NCBI GenBank assembly: GCA_965662045.1
Contig: CBFIGE010000003.1
Span: 1 to 64,000, forward strand
Direction: 5' to 3'
Length of the DNA stretch: 64,000 nucleotides
Origin: UBA3478 sp965662045
GTDB lineage: Bacteria; Bacteroidota; Bacteroidia; Flavobacteriales; Flavobacteriaceae
How positions within the stretch are numbered: position 1 is the stretch's first letter; each line of letters starts with the position of its first letter. The translations under genes and the position numbers were made by a program. This document shows, piece by piece, positions 15,212 through 23,803 of this stretch. The notes beneath the pieces are model-generated. The model was given only the letters and a program-made list of their open reading frames with translations, did no database searches and had not been told where the DNA came from.

Positions 15212-16360
15212 ATGGCTGGAGTATACATTCACATTCCTTATTGCAGTCAGGCTTGTTATTACTGCAATTTTCATTTTTCGACTCAATTGAAATCAAGTCC
15301 AAAAATGTTGCAGGCGATGTGCTTGGAACTTGAAATGCGAAAAAACGAGCTTCCTGCCGAGTTGAAAACAATCTATTTTGGAGGAGGAACTCCTTCCATA
15401 TTAGCAGTAGAACAACTGCAAAAATTAATCGAGGATGTCAAAATACACTTTGGTGCCCAAGGTATACAAGAAATTACACTCGAATGCAACCCTGAGGATA
15501 TTACAGAGCTAAAATTAAAGGATTGGAAAGCACTTGGAATAAATCGCTTAAGTATTGGAATTCAATCTTTTTTTGACACTGATCTCAAATTGATGAATAG
15601 AATTCACTCCGCAAAAGAGGCATTACTTTCCCTAGACCTAGCCATGAACCATTTTGAAAATATTTCTGTCGATTTGATATACGGTATTCCGAACCAAACT
15701 TCAGCGCAATGGAAACAAAATATCGCAATTATAACAGAACGAAAAATCCCACATATTTCAGCTTATGCACTAACTGTTGAACCTAATACTGCGCTAGATC
15801 GATTTATTAGCAAAGAAATTATACCTCCTGTCAATGATACAAAAGCTGAAGCTGATTTTTTTGAACTGATTGAACTTTTAGACGATAAGGGTTATGAGCA
15901 TTACGAAACTTCAAACTTTGCAAAACCTGGATTTTATTCTAAAAATAATACCGCTTATTGGACCGGAGAATCTTATTTAGGTATTGGACCTTCTGCTCAT
16001 TCTTTTGATGGTGAAATGCGCTCTTGGAATATTAGAAACAACAATAAATACATAAGATCGATTATTGACGGAATTCTTCCTATTGAGCGAGAACACTTGA
16101 GTCTTCGAGACAAGTATAATGAATATGTAATGACTTCACTTCGAACCAAGTGGGGTATTTCTATAGATCAGGTTATCAATAGGTTTGGAATACACTACAG
16201 AGATTACCTTTTAAAAATGGCTCAACATCATATAGACGAAGGCCTACTTTATTGTGATGCTAAAAAGAAAACATTAATTGTGACTTCTAGAGCAAAATTT
16301 CTTGTCGATGGTTTGGCAAGTGATTTATTTTTAATCGAATTAAAATCATCGAATACTTGA
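15212..16360 (+). CDS. hemW: Radical SAM heme chaperone HemW
   Basis: This protein of 382 residues opens with YIHIPYCSQACYYCNF. Cys11, Cys15 and Cys18 form the CxxxCxxC site for a 4Fe-4S cluster that cleaves SAM. The rest has the radical SAM barrel (YFGGGTPS, LECNPED, GIQSF) and the C-terminal HemN-like domain. These proteins were long annotated as oxygen-independent coproporphyrinogen oxidase. HemW members lack that activity and insert heme into target proteins, and the short N terminus without the extra HemN cysteine fits HemW. It follows ruvC by 10 bases. Confidence 0.9.
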   Translation: MAGVYIHIPYCSQACYYCNFHFSTQLKSSPKMLQAMCLELEMRKNELPAELKTIYFGGGTPSILAVEQLQKLIEDVKIHFGAQGIQEITLECNPEDITELKLKDWKALGINRLSIGIQSFFDTDLKLMNRIHSAKEALLSLDLAMNHFENISVDLIYGIPNQTSAQWKQNIAIITERKIPHISAYALTVEPNTALDRFISKEIIPPVNDTKAEADFFELIELLDDKGYEHYETSNFAKPGFYSKNNTAYWTGESYLGIGPSAHSFDGEMRSWNIRNNNKYIRSIIDGILPIEREHLSLRDKYNEYVMTSLRTKWGISIDQVINRFGIHYRDYLLKMAQHHIDEGLLYCDAKKKTLIVTSRAKFLVDGLASDLFLIELKSSNT

Positions 16361-16409
16361 GCAATACATACATTATATTTGCCGTTTTAACTCTATTAAG
16401 CTGCCGATT

Positions 16410-16808
16410 TTGAAAGTTTTACTCATAGAAGATGACAAGATAGAACAGATGAAGTTACAAAGAGTGACTTCTAAATTTGATATGAATTTAGAAGTCACCA
16501 CTGCCGAAAATGGAGAACAAGCTTTAGAAATTCTTTCAACCATTGAAGAGGTCAATTTGATTATTTTGGATTTGAATATGCCGAGGATGAATGGCTTAGA
16601 GTTCTTAACTGAATTGAGAAAAAATGAAAAATGGAAATATGTTCCTGTGATTATCTTAACCACCTCGAGTCACAAAGAAGATATTCAAGGTGCATACCAT
16701 CTAGGTATTTCTGGATATCTAGTCAAACCCTTGCGATACGAAGATTATTCGAACTTGGTCTCTGCGATGTTTAATTATTGGACCAATTGTGAACTTTTCC
16801 GTTTTTAA
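16410..16808 (+). CDS. Single-domain response regulator
   Basis: This 132-residue protein is only a receiver domain, like CheY. The acidic pocket (Glu7, Asp8, Asp9 in VLLIEDDK), the phosphorylation site Asp54 in LDLNMPRMNG, Thr84 and Lys106 (LVKPL) are all present, so it should be phosphorylated. It has no output domain and no histidine kinase nearby. Rcp1-like regulators of this size work through protein contacts, often with phytochrome-type or other kinases. The start must be a TTG at 16410, because the first strand begins immediately and the next ATG would remove the acidic pocket. It overlaps the convergent dipeptidase by 4 bases. Confidence 0.88.
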   Translation: MKVLLIEDDKIEQMKLQRVTSKFDMNLEVTTAENGEQALEILSTIEEVNLIILDLNMPRMNGLEFLTELRKNEKWKYVPVIILTTSSHKEDIQGAYHLGISGYLVKPLRYEDYSNLVSAMFNYWTNCELFRF

Positions 16809-18205
16809 TTCGACGCCTTTTCGTATAATTTCTTGTAGTTCGAGTAAAAGTGAGGAATAGTTTGGATTCCTTTAAAGTAATTCCACAAACCAAAGTGTTC
16901 ATTAGGAGAGTGAATTGCATCTGAATCAAATCCGAATCCCATTAATATCGATTTGCTATTTAAAACATTTTCAAAAAGAGCAACAATAGGAATGCTTCCT
17001 CCTGTGCGCTGAGGAACAGGTTTTTTTCCAAAACTTGTTTCCATTGCTATGGAAGCTGCTTGGTAACCAATACTATCTATGGGAGTGACATAGGGTGTAC
17101 CTCCGTGATGGGGAGTGACTTTCACACGAATCCCTTTTGGAGCAATAGCTTCAAAATGCTTTTGAAATAAACTTGTAATATCATCTGAATCTTGGTGAGG
17201 CACCAAACGCATAGATATTTTAGCGTAGGCTTTACTTGCTATAACGGTTTTAGCTCCTTCACCGGTGTAGCCTCCCCAGATTCCATTGACATCTAAGGTG
17301 GGTCTTATAGCGTTGCGCTCGTTTGTCGAATAACCCTCTTCTCCATACACATCGTCAATATCTAACTGAGATTTGTAGTCCTCCAAGTCAAATGGGGCTT
17401 TGGCCATTTCCTTTCGCTCCTCATCACTGAGCTCTTCGACCTTGTCATAGAAACCGGGAATCGTTATTTGGTTATCTTTGTTTTGTAAACTACTAATCAT
17501 TTCACAAAGGGCGTTGATTGGATTGTGAACAGCTCCCCCATAAATTCCAGAATGTAAATCTCTATTTGGTCCAGTGACTTCTACTTCGACGTAGCTTAGT
17601 CCCCGAAGTCCAGTAGTTATCGAAGGAGTGTCTCGAGAGATCATTCCAGTATCAGAAATTAAAATGACATCGTTTGCAAGTAAGTCTTTATGGGCATTTA
17701 AAAAATCAGCTAAAGAGTCACTACCTACTTCTTCTTCGCCTTCAATCATAAACTTCACATTACAATTCAAAGAATTTGTAGCGACCATATATTCAAAGGC
17801 TTTTACGTGCATAAAAAATTGCCCCTTGTCATCACATGCTCCTCTGGCAAAAATCGCTCCGTCAGGATGCTTATCTGTTTTTTTAACCATAGGTTCAAAA
17901 GGTGGAGAAGTCCAAAGATCAAGCGGATCTGGAGGCTGTACATCATAATGTCCATAGACCAAAACGGTAGGATAATCTGGGTTAACCAGCTTTTCACCAT
18001 ACACAATTGGATGTCCTGGAGTTTGGTAAATGGCAGTGGTATCACAGCCCGCAGCCTTTAAATAAGATTCTACCAATAAAGAGGCCTTTGCTACATCGTT
18101 TTTATAGGTAGGGTCTGCGCTTATCGAGGGTATTTTTAGAAGATCAATTAATTCTTGAACAAATCGATCTTTGTTCTTTTCTAAGTAAGATTCTATGCTT
18201 TCCAT
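16805..18205 (-). CDS. M20 family dipeptidase
   Basis: This 466-residue zinc peptidase belongs to the M20 family and is closest to the carnosinase-like dipeptidases. The metal and catalytic residues are visible: His86 and Asp88 in YGHYDVQPPD, Asp125/126 in GACDDKGQ, and Glu157/158 in EGEEEVGS. A dimerisation (lid) domain occupies about 200-380. There is no signal peptide, so it acts in the cytoplasm on dipeptides taken up or produced by turnover. The exact substrate is not given by sequence. It is transcribed alone, ending against the response regulator. Confidence 0.9.
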   Translation of the reverse strand: MESIESYLEKNKDRFVQELIDLLKIPSISADPTYKNDVAKASLLVESYLKAAGCDTTAIYQTPGHPIVYGEKLVNPDYPTVLVYGHYDVQPPDPLDLWTSPPFEPMVKKTDKHPDGAIFARGACDDKGQFFMHVKAFEYMVATNSLNCNVKFMIEGEEEVGSDSLADFLNAHKDLLANDVILISDTGMISRDTPSITTGLRGLSYVEVEVTGPNRDLHSGIYGGAVHNPINALCEMISSLQNKDNQITIPGFYDKVEELSDEERKEMAKAPFDLEDYKSQLDIDDVYGEEGYSTNERNAIRPTLDVNGIWGGYTGEGAKTVIASKAYAKISMRLVPHQDSDDITSLFQKHFEAIAPKGIRVKVTPHHGGTPYVTPIDSIGYQAASIAMETSFGKKPVPQRTGGSIPIVALFENVLNSKSILMGFGFDSDAIHSPNEHFGLWNYFKGIQTIPHFYSNYKKLYEKASN

Positions 18206-18260
18206 TGTATAAAAATAAAATAAATCTCTTCATTTTTCTTTTTTTTAATCTTCAAATAAC

Positions 18261-18294
18261 TTTGTTTTCAGATTGAAAAAATCATCTATATTTG
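18261..18294 (+). promoter_or_regulatory. Promoter of tRNA-Leu
   Basis: TTTG at 18261-18264 and TATATTTG at 18287-18294 match the Bacteroidota elements, with a slightly long 22-base spacer. The following CAGTCGCTTCAAGC nearly repeats the sequence after the tRNA-Asp promoter. Confidence 0.7.
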
Positions 18295-18313
18295 CAGTCG
18301 CTTCAAGCATTTT

Positions 18314-18395
18314 GCGGATGTGGTGGAATTGGTAGACACGCTAGACTTAGGATCTAGTGCCGCGAGGCGTGGGGGTTCGACTCCCTTCATCCGCA
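18314..18395 (+). tRNA. tRNA-Leu (TAG)
   Basis: This is an 82-base class II tRNA with a long variable arm. The acceptor stem is GCGGATG / CATCCGC with discriminator A. The anticodon stem CTAGA / TCTAG holds a loop with anticodon TAG, reading CUA and CUG leucine codons. The D-loop GGTAGAC and T-arm GGGTTCGACTCCC are standard. CCA is not encoded. Confidence 0.95.
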
Positions 18396-18628
18396 CTTCT
18401 TTTTTTAGCAGAAAGTCTTTGGCTTTACAGCAATAAGTAAATGAAAAACAAAGTAGGAAATACGATAAATGTTCTAAAGTTGAGTGCTTCTTTTCATGCG
18501 TTCAATACAGCTTTGTTTTGTCCAGTACTCAATCCCTTGGGGTGTGTAAATCTGTAGGAATGTAAGGTGAGTCCTATTCCTTTTTTACCAACACATTTAA
18601 CAGAATTATTTACTTAAAAAACAATCTC

Positions 18629-19228
18629 ATGATTATCGAAGTTGCGAATCATTCGCACTGCGTTTATGCACATATTATATGCGAGACTATTGCGGAATCT
18701 GCAAAACAAAGAGGTACTGGAATTGCTAAAAGAACTCAAAAATACATCATCTCTAAAATGAATAATGGCGATGCAGTTATTGCCCTTGATGGATCTAATT
18801 TTGTCGGCTTTAGTTATATAGAATCTTGGACTCACCAAAAGTTTATTGCTAATTCGGGATTGATCGTTCATCCGAATTACAGGGGTCAAGGCTTAGCAAA
18901 GGCTATTAAGAGGAAAATATTTGAACACTCGAGAGCCAAATATCCAAATGCGAAATTATTCAGTATTACCACCGGACCTGCAGTGATGAAAATGAATACA
19001 GAATTGGGATATTTACCAGTTCCTTTTTCAGAATTGACAACGGATCAAAGCTTTTGGAAAGGTTGTCAATCATGTAAAAATTACGACGTGCTTAATCGTA
19101 CAAATCAAAAAATGTGTCTATGTACAGGCCTACTTTATGACCCCAACAATAAAAGGAAATACAAGATTAAAAGATATTGGACATTACTTGCAGAAAGACT
19201 CCAATTATCAACCAAACAACAACCTTAA
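18629..19228 (+). CDS. GNAT N-acetyltransferase (arginine-operon type)
   Basis: This protein of 199 residues has the acetyl-CoA binding motif of the GNAT fold (NYRGQGLAKAIKRK, about 90-103). A cysteine-bearing C-terminal part follows (CQSCKNYDVLN, MCLCTGLLYDP), with four cysteines spaced like a metal site. From memory of flavobacterial genomes, this very family stands first in the arginine operon, before argG and argC, and is thought to supply N-acetylglutamate-type acetylation. Here it is followed after 11 bases by proC instead. The role in arginine synthesis is therefore plausible but weakened by the missing neighbours. Confidence 0.75.
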   Translation: MIIEVANHSHCVYAHIICETIAESAKQRGTGIAKRTQKYIISKMNNGDAVIALDGSNFVGFSYIESWTHQKFIANSGLIVHPNYRGQGLAKAIKRKIFEHSRAKYPNAKLFSITTGPAVMKMNTELGYLPVPFSELTTDQSFWKGCQSCKNYDVLNRTNQKMCLCTGLLYDPNNKRKYKIKRYWTLLAERLQLSTKQQP

Positions 19229-19239
19229 CACCATTGAAA

Positions 19240-20040
19240 ATGAAAATCACAATTGTAGGAACAGGTAATCTAGGTAAGTCCATAGCGAAAGGACTTATAG
19301 AAAATAATTTAATCACTGAGTTGATATTAACCAGAAGAAATTTACAGGGTTTAGCTCATTTTGAATCGTATAAAAATGTTGTGCTTACCTCAGACAACCA
19401 AAGTGCTATTCAAAATTCAGACATCATAATTTTTGCATTACAACCCGCTGCCTTTGAAGAGGTATTAAGAGAATGCGTTTCTTTATTTAACGAACGGCAT
19501 GTCTTAATTTCAACAATCACAGGATTTAATATTTCAAAAATTGAAGGCATAATAGGTACAGGACATACTGTAATTCGTGCCATGCCTAATACTGCTATTT
19601 CAGTGGGGAAATCAATGACCTGCCTTTGCTCAAATGCAAAAGGTGAAAAACGAATTCCAGTTGCTGAAGCCATTTTTGAAGGTCTCGGTCACACTCTTAT
19701 CATTCCTGAAAAGCAAATGCAAGCGGCCACCGTAGTTTGTGCCAGTGGTATTGCGTTTTGGATGCGTCTGATTAGAGCGAGTACCCAGGCGGCAATTCAA
19801 TTAGGATTCGATGCCGAAGAAGCACAAGAATTATCCATGTATACCTGCGAAGGAGCGGCTCAACTCTTGATTTCAAATGGTCATCATCCTGAAAGAGAAA
19901 TTGATCGTGTTACCACACCGATGGGATGCACTATTGAAGGTCTAAATGAGATGGAATATAAAGGCTTGAGTTCTGCTTTGATTAAAGGAATGCTCGCTTC
20001 TTTTCACAAAATAAGTTTAATCAAAGAGAATCAAGTATGA
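19240..20040 (+). CDS. proC: Pyrroline-5-carboxylate reductase
   Basis: This 266-residue enzyme carries out the last step of proline synthesis, reducing pyrroline-5-carboxylate with NAD(P)H. The N-terminal Rossmann motif is KITIVGTGNLG at the very start. The C-terminal dimer domain carries the family block VTTPMGCTIEGLNEME. The ATG at 19240 gives the standard short N terminus; a reading frame further upstream overlaps the acetyltransferase and is not needed. In related genomes proC often sits inside the arginine operon, which fits its place after the GNAT gene. The 361-base gap that follows holds the riboswitch. Confidence 0.92.
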   Translation: MKITIVGTGNLGKSIAKGLIENNLITELILTRRNLQGLAHFESYKNVVLTSDNQSAIQNSDIIIFALQPAAFEEVLRECVSLFNERHVLISTITGFNISKIEGIIGTGHTVIRAMPNTAISVGKSMTCLCSNAKGEKRIPVAEAIFEGLGHTLIIPEKQMQAATVVCASGIAFWMRLIRASTQAAIQLGFDAEEAQELSMYTCEGAAQLLISNGHHPEREIDRVTTPMGCTIEGLNEMEYKGLSSALIKGMLASFHKISLIKENQV

Positions 20041-20119
20041 TTTATAACGGATATTAATGGGTTGATTTTGAGCTCACTTTATCGAAAACAAAAAATTAAA
20101 GGCTTAAAGATTTGGTTTA

Positions 20120-20150
20120 TTGATTTTTTTTCAAAAGATTTGTACTTATA
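20120..20150 (+). promoter_or_regulatory. Weak promoter candidate for the methionine operon
   Basis: TTG followed after 20 bases by TACTTATA lies 24 bases before the riboswitch. The -7 box departs from TAnnTTTG in two places. The position is right, but the match is poor. Confidence 0.35.
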
Positions 20151-20173
20151 AAGTTCAAAGACTTACTGAAATT

Positions 20174-20284
20174 GTTATCAAGAAAGGTTGAGGGATTAGA
20201 CCCTATGACGCCTTAGCAACCCTTAATTCGTTAAGAAGGTGCTAAATTCTACTGATTCATTTACAAAGCAATCAGATAGATAAC
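20174..20284 (+). promoter_or_regulatory. SAM-I (S-box) riboswitch aptamer
   Basis: The conserved core is easy to recognise: TTATCAAGAAAGGTTGAGGG, then ACCCTATGACGCC, then AGCAACC, and later GGTGCTAAATTC. The closing stem P1 pairs GTTATC (20174-20179) with GATAAC (20279-20284). SAM binding stabilises P1 and lets the following terminator form, shutting off the operon when methionine and SAM are plentiful. It controls metY, metX, both halves of metH, metF and a cupin gene. This and its terminator fill most of the 20041-20401 gap. Confidence 0.93.
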
Positions 20285-20288
20285 CAAC

Positions 20289-20318
20289 GACAATAGCTTT
20301 CTGCTATGGTCTTTTTCT
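20289..20318 (+). terminator. Expression-platform terminator of the SAM riboswitch
   Basis: GACAATAGC pairs with GCTATGGTC around loop TTTCT (20289-20311, one mismatch) and is followed by a T-rich tail. It sits 4 bases after the aptamer P1 stem, as expected for a transcriptional off switch. Confidence 0.8.
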
Positions 20319-20401
20319 TCATAACATTTTTTACGAGGTATGCTTTCGAAAGAAGCTTATTTGACTTTTGAATTAATTGTATTAACTCAAAAATTTAAAA
20401 A

Positions 20402-21703
20402 ATGTCTAAACAAGATTTTTCAACTAAAGCGCTACATGCAGGACATGATGTCGCTCAAAATGCAGGAACCAGAGCTGTTCCTATTTATCAATCCACGGCT
20501 TACGTCTTTAACGATTCAGATCACGCCGCCAACCTCTTTGCACTAGCAGAAACGGGTAATATCTATTCGAGAATTAACAACCCTACGAATGATATATTAG
20601 AGCAGCGACTTGCTGCCTTAGAAGGAGGGATAGCAGCTGTAGCGACAGCTTCAGGAACTTCTGCTATCGCAACTAGTCTTTTAACGCTCCTTAAAACTGG
20701 AGATCATATTGTGGCCTCAAATAGTTTATATGGTGGCACCTATAATCTGTTGAACGTAACGCTTCCAAGACATGGGATTACCACGACTTTTGTCGACCCC
20801 TCAGATCCAGAAAATTTTACGCGTGCAACCCAAGAAAATACAAGGGTCTTTTTTATTGAATCTCTAGGGAATCCAAAATTAGATGTATTAGATATTGAGG
20901 CGATATCTAGCCAAGCAAAAGCCAATAGAGTTCCTTTAATCGTTGATAACACTGTTGCTACACCTTATCTCCTCAATCCGATAGCGCACGGAGCCAATAT
21001 TGTAATTCACTCTTTAACGAAATACATCAACGGAAATGGAACAGCACTAGGAGGAGTTATTATAGATGCAGGAACCTTTGATTGGGCGAATGGAAAATTC
21101 CCTGAATTTACCGAGCCTTCTGCAGGCTATCACGGTTTGGTGTACAGCGAAGCGCTTGAGGCTGCCGCCTTTATCGCCAAGGTAAGAATTGAAGGTTTAA
21201 GAGATTACGGAGGAGCCTTGAGTCCATTTAACGCTTTTCAAATTATTCAAGGTTTAGAAACGCTGGAGTTGAGAATAAAGAAACACAGTGAAAATGCATT
21301 AGAACTGGCGCAATGGTTACAACAACAGCCACAGGTGAACTGGGTGAATTATCCAGGTTTAGAAACAAGTGCCTATAAGGGATTAGCTGATAAATACCTG
21401 CCTGAGGGTCAGAGTGGAATTCTCACTTTCGGGGTAAAAGGTGGCTTTGAAGCCGCAAAGTTAATTGCGGATAAAACCAAAATATTTTCTTTACTCGCCA
21501 ATATCGGTGATACAAAATCATTGATCATTCATCCAGCTAGTACCACCCATCAGCAGTTAAATGATGCGCAACAAGAAAGTACAGGAGTCACTAAGGATTT
21601 AATCCGTCTATCAGTGGGCCTTGAGAGTGTAGAAGATCTCAAGTCTGATTTAAAGGAGGTATTTGAATTGATTGACCAAGAAACCTTTGAAACAATTTCA
21701 TAG
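20402..21703 (+). CDS. metY: O-acetylhomoserine sulfhydrylase
   Basis: This 433-residue PLP enzyme of the trans-sulfuration family has its PLP lysine at Lys207 in HSLTKYINGNG and the phosphate-binding stretch ATASGTSAIATS near 82-93. Its length above 420 and the block NPTNDILEQRLAALEGG fit the MetY (direct sulfhydrylation) branch rather than cystathionine gamma-synthase, which is about 380. It makes homocysteine from O-acetylhomoserine and sulfide. It is the first gene behind the SAM riboswitch and 8 bases before metX, which makes its substrate. Confidence 0.93.
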   Translation: MSKQDFSTKALHAGHDVAQNAGTRAVPIYQSTAYVFNDSDHAANLFALAETGNIYSRINNPTNDILEQRLAALEGGIAAVATASGTSAIATSLLTLLKTGDHIVASNSLYGGTYNLLNVTLPRHGITTTFVDPSDPENFTRATQENTRVFFIESLGNPKLDVLDIEAISSQAKANRVPLIVDNTVATPYLLNPIAHGANIVIHSLTKYINGNGTALGGVIIDAGTFDWANGKFPEFTEPSAGYHGLVYSEALEAAAFIAKVRIEGLRDYGGALSPFNAFQIIQGLETLELRIKKHSENALELAQWLQQQPQVNWVNYPGLETSAYKGLADKYLPEGQSGILTFGVKGGFEAAKLIADKTKIFSLLANIGDTKSLIIHPASTTHQQLNDAQQESTGVTKDLIRLSVGLESVEDLKSDLKEVFELIDQETFETIS

Positions 21704-21711
21704 GTGAATAT

Positions 21712-22677
21712 ATGCCTGAGTTAAAAGAACTGTTATCAACTAATTTCACCACTGCCACTGGTGTTAAGGCCCAAATAAACCTTTCGTATCACATTTTTGG
21801 AAAGTCTTTGGGAACTGCACCAGTGGTTTTGGTTAACCATGCACTTACAGGAAACTCTGAGGTGGCTGGTAAGAATGGCTGGTGGAAGTCTGTTATTGGT
21901 GATGACAAGCCTATAGACACCAAGAGATTCACGGTTCTCGCTTTTAATTTTCCAGGAAATGGTTTTGATCAGAAACCTGAAAATTTAATTCACAATTACA
22001 AGGATTTCGATCTCCATGCTATTGCTAAAATTCTTTTTGAGGGATTAGATTCATTAGGTATAGAAAGCGTTTATTGCGGTATTGGTGGCTCAGTTGGTGG
22101 GGCTTTATTATGGCATATGGCAGCCATCAGATCTCATTTTTTTGAAAAAATCATCCCTGTAGGATGCGATTTTAAAGCTACAGATTGGCTCAGGGCCATC
22201 TGCAAAATACAAGATGACTTATTACAGGATGAAAAGCGAGGAATACATTTGGCTCGACAACACGGAATGACGTTTTACAGATGTCCAGAGGGTTTAAATT
22301 ATAAATTTCAAAATAAGAAAACAGAAGGCTTAGATTCATTCATGGTAGAAGACTGGTTAAACTACCACGGTTGTGCCCTTGAAAAACGATTTCAATTAGC
22401 CGCTTATAAACTCATGAATCATTTACTTTCAACCGTCGATATAAGCACAGAAGAAATGTCCGCTGTTGAAGTTGCCGCTTCCATAGCATCAGAAATACAT
22501 ATAGTTACTGTGGATTCTGACCTCTTGTTTACAGCCTATCAAAGTCATTTGAATTATCGAGAACTCAAAGGACAAAAAAATGAGGTGTTTTATTATGAAA
22601 TCGAATCAATACACGGACATGACGCCATTTTAATTGAATACCCAAAACTCTCTTCCATTTTAGCACGAATTATTTAG
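21712..22677 (+). CDS. metX: Homoserine O-acetyltransferase (MetX-type alpha/beta hydrolase)
   Basis: This 321-residue alpha/beta-hydrolase protein has the oxyanion region NHALTGNSE near 42-50, the nucleophile Ser127 in GIGGSVGG, an acid around Asp268/Asp270 (TVDSDLLF) and His303 in HGHDAFL-like context (HGHDAIL). This is the MetX arrangement, which transfers acetyl from acetyl-CoA to homoserine, the step before MetY. It is shorter than the usual 370-380 residues, as in flavobacterial members. Its place directly after metY under the SAM riboswitch strongly supports the call. Succinyl versus acetyl specificity cannot be read from sequence. Confidence 0.88.
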   Translation: MPELKELLSTNFTTATGVKAQINLSYHIFGKSLGTAPVVLVNHALTGNSEVAGKNGWWKSVIGDDKPIDTKRFTVLAFNFPGNGFDQKPENLIHNYKDFDLHAIAKILFEGLDSLGIESVYCGIGGSVGGALLWHMAAIRSHFFEKIIPVGCDFKATDWLRAICKIQDDLLQDEKRGIHLARQHGMTFYRCPEGLNYKFQNKKTEGLDSFMVEDWLNYHGCALEKRFQLAAYKLMNHLLSTVDISTEEMSAVEVAASIASEIHIVTVDSDLLFTAYQSHLNYRELKGQKNEVFYYEIESIHGHDAILIEYPKLSSILARII

Positions 22678-22683
22678 ACATTG

Positions 22684-22793
22684 ACCAAAAAGAAAAGCAG
22701 CACTATTTACTGACTTAAATCATTTGAATTTCTGTTGGTTTGGAACATATTGATGATATTGCAAAAGATTTTATAAGAGCCCTAGACGCATGA
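22684..22793 (+). pseudogene. Decayed 3' end of a trans-sulfuration PLP enzyme gene (metZ/metB-like)
   Basis: In the 112-base gap between metX and metH, the frame at 22728-22793 reads ISVGLEHIDDIAKDFIRALDA followed by a stop. That is the C-terminal signature of cystathionine synthase/lyase-type enzymes (RLSVGLEHIDD). Its stop overlaps the metH ATG, as in a living operon. Upstream the same frame is broken by TGA at 22725-22727, where an arginine is expected, and by TAA at 22716-22718. No start or PLP domain remains. It appears to be the remnant of a deleted gene, distinct from metY, whose own tail is intact. Confidence 0.7.
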
Positions 22794-23803
22794 ATGAAGA
22801 AAAGCCTGATATCACAAGCCAATTAAAACAACGAATTTTGGTTTTAGACGGTGCTATGGGCACTATGATTCAACAGTACCGATATGAAGAAGAGGACTAT
22901 AGAGGAAATCGTTTTTCCGACTGGCCCTGTCCTTTAAAAGGAAATAACGATCTATTGTCCATTACCCAAGAAGCTTGTATCGAATCCATTCACCAAAACT
23001 ATGTCGATGCAGGTGCAGATATTATAGAAACCAATACTTTTTCTTCGACCACTATCGCCATGGAAGACTATCAAATGCAAGATTTGGTAGAAGAATTAAA
23101 TTATAAGTCTGCGAAGATTGCAGCTAAAGTAGCTGCCAAGGCTACAAAAAAAAATCCAGATAAACCCATTTACGTTGCGGGTTCTTTGGGACCAACCAAT
23201 AAAACAGCTTCGATGTCACCTGATGTGAATAATCCAGGGTATAGAGCCATTGATTTTGAAACATTGAGAAAGGCCTACTATCAGCAGTCAAAAGCACTTA
23301 TCGAAGGTGGTGCAGACCTTTTATTAGTTGAAACTGTTTTTGATACCTTGAATGCCAAGGCCGCATTGTTTGCCATAGATGAATTGCAAGAAGATTTGGG
23401 AATGAACATTCCTACAATGCTAAGTGGAACGATAACCGACGCATCAGGTAGAACCTTATCTGGACAAACTGCAGAAGCCTTTTTGATTTCGATGCAGCAC
23501 GCCAATCTGTTGAGTATTGGCTTTAATTGTGCCCTAGGAGCGGATCAATTAACCCCTTACCTCGAATCTATTTCTTCTAGATCTGACTTTGCCATTTCGG
23601 CCCATCCCAACGCGGGCCTTCCCAATGCTTTTGGAGAATACGATCAAACGCCAGAAGAAATGACCTTATATATTGAAGAATACCTTCAAAAAGGATTAAT
23701 CAACATTGTAGGAGGTTGCTGCGGCACCACACCTGATCACATAGCTTCAATTGTGAAACTCACTTCAACCTATAAGCCTAGAGCATGGAAGAGCGCAGGT
23801 TGA
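22790..23803 (+). CDS. metH: Methionine synthase, homocysteine-binding module
   Basis: This 337-residue protein is the first domain of cobalamin-dependent methionine synthase made as its own chain. The zinc-binding cysteines that hold homocysteine are Cys247 (GFNCALG) and Cys310/Cys311 (GGCCGTTPDH). The opening VLDGAMGTMIQ is typical. It must work with the next gene, which carries the other three domains. Splitting MetH at this point is common in Bacteroidota. The start ATG overlaps the stop of the decayed gene before it, and its 3' end overlaps the second metH gene by 19 bases, so they are translationally coupled. Confidence 0.93.
   Translation: MNEEKPDITSQLKQRILVLDGAMGTMIQQYRYEEEDYRGNRFSDWPCPLKGNNDLLSITQEACIESIHQNYVDAGADIIETNTFSSTTIAMEDYQMQDLVEELNYKSAKIAAKVAAKATKKNPDKPIYVAGSLGPTNKTASMSPDVNNPGYRAIDFETLRKAYYQQSKALIEGGADLLLVETVFDTLNAKAALFAIDELQEDLGMNIPTMLSGTITDASGRTLSGQTAEAFLISMQHANLLSIGFNCALGADQLTPYLESISSRSDFAISAHPNAGLPNAFGEYDQTPEEMTLYIEEYLQKGLINIVGGCCGTTPDHIASIVKLTSTYKPRAWKSAG

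Noticed and set aside
18441..18557. A 38-codon frame (MKNKVGNTINVL...) between tRNA-Leu and the GNAT gene
   Set aside because: Short, no recognisable pattern, no clear start signal and no partner; the composition fits non-coding DNA. The 233-base gap holds nothing else I can support.
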